Positions 19,847 through 20,206 of a DNA stretch of 20,206 bases are shown here, one piece after another. The notes beneath the pieces are model-generated. The model saw only the letters and a list, made by a program, of their open reading frames with translations. It was not told the DNA's origin and did not search any database. The DNA comes from a virus: IMG/VR virus record IMGVR_UViG_3300017949_001443, positions 1-20,206 of that record, one strand, 5' to 3'. Numbering within the stretch: position 1 is the first letter of the stretch; each line of letters begins with the position of its first letter. A program made the position numbers and the translations under genes.

Positions 19847-20206
19847 TTTGCTATTCCTTGTTCTTGGAACCATTGCAGATATTCTAAAGTGTTACCCCAG
19901 TGAGATATAGCTCTGTGATGATGTACAATTTTTGCTAATGGATAGTCATTACCGCCTTCATCCATAGAGTCTCCAAAAAACCATAAAACATCTTCCGGAT
20001 CAAAATCTTTTTTAATTTGACTTTTGTCCATTCCTTTTGGACTTATATCTAGTCCTGTTTCTCCGCCTACTTTTGCATCGAGTTCTGTAAAGATTAAATT
20101 AAAGTTATGTGCAATGAGATCACGCTCGTTATATTCTGTGTCCCACGTAACATATTTTGCACGTTCTATTTTATCTGCGTTACGTCCTACAATACTAAAG
20201 TTACAC
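19843..20206 (-). CDS. Phosphomannomutase-like HAD phosphatase, 5'-truncated by window edge
   Basis: The frame is open to the right window edge; at least 120 C-terminal residues are present. The segment runs FSIVGRNADKIERAKYVTWD, then VGGETGLDISPKGMDKSQI, then FFGDSMDEGGNDYPLAKI. This order resembles eukaryotic-type phosphomannomutase (PMM2/SEC53), with its IGR region, FPDGWDK and FFGD-x-x-x-x-GGND motifs of the HAD-IIB fold. The Lys after the G-x-D and the GDxxxxGGND metal site are conserved. The N-terminal DxDxT nucleophile lies outside the window. It is probably a hexose-phosphate mutase or phosphatase feeding sugar-nucleotide synthesis with the adjacent epimerase. An ATG at 20031 is internal and not the likely start. 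Confidence 0.72.
   Translation of the reverse strand, partial: CNFSIVGRNADKIERAKYVTWDTEYNERDLIAHNFNLIFTELDAKVGGETGLDISPKGMDKSQIKKDFDPEDVLWFFGDSMDEGGNDYPLAKIVHHHRAISHWGNTLEYLQWFQEQGIAN

Overview
The window looks like a piece of a T4-like marine myovirus (cyanophage/pelagiphage type). The reasons are an AT-rich sequence, dense packing of small genes with ATGA, TAATG or GTGA junctions, almost no non-coding DNA, a T4-type sliding clamp, a T4 RNase H-type exonuclease, a repeat-rich tail fibre, and a long series of small proteins that I recall as conserved but unassigned in marine T4-like phages. The host cannot be fixed from this window; no photosynthesis gene is present. No tRNA, CRISPR array, insertion sequence or integrase was seen, and no gene-free stretch exceeds 300 bases.

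Layout: one gene fragment at the left edge is on the + strand (1-279). Everything else is on the - strand, so transcription runs from right to left. From the right: a truncated phosphomannomutase-like HAD protein and an NAD-dependent sugar epimerase; a consensus sigma70 promoter; then sliding clamp, a DpdA-like transglycosylase, a YdcH-like protein and an unknown 177-aa protein; a second promoter; then queD-like, a small protein, glycosyltransferase, small protein, cupin, small coiled-coil protein, phosphoribosyltransferase, MBD4-like DNA glycosylase, HIT protein and a small protein; a third promoter (exact consensus); then folE, queE, a possible 30-aa ORF and two small proteins; a fourth promoter; then the exonuclease and two small proteins; a late-type promoter; then a small protein, SGNH hydrolase, a hypothetical and an Smr protein; a fifth promoter; then a MoxR ATPase with its own terminator; a sixth promoter; then a VWA/metallopeptidase protein and four hypotheticals; a second late-type promoter; then the tail fibre and an aspartyl/asparaginyl-hydroxylase-like oxygenase.

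The main theme is 7-deazaguanine DNA modification. FolE, a QueD-like protein and QueE would convert GTP to 7-carboxy-7-deazaguanine, and the DpdA-like enzyme would exchange it, or a product of it, for guanine in DNA. No queC lies in this window. QueD and QueE both have unusual active sites. The DpdA-like protein, encoded directly after the sliding clamp, carries near its C terminus a motif resembling T4 sliding-clamp-binding peptides. This suggests, as inference, that base exchange is tethered to the replication or late-transcription clamp.

Secondary themes are a MoxR ATPase plus VWA-metallopeptidase pair, a phage MBD4-like mismatch glycosylase, a sugar-processing set (PMM-like HAD, SDR epimerase, GT-B glycosyltransferase), and an oxygenase coupled to the tail fibre gene.
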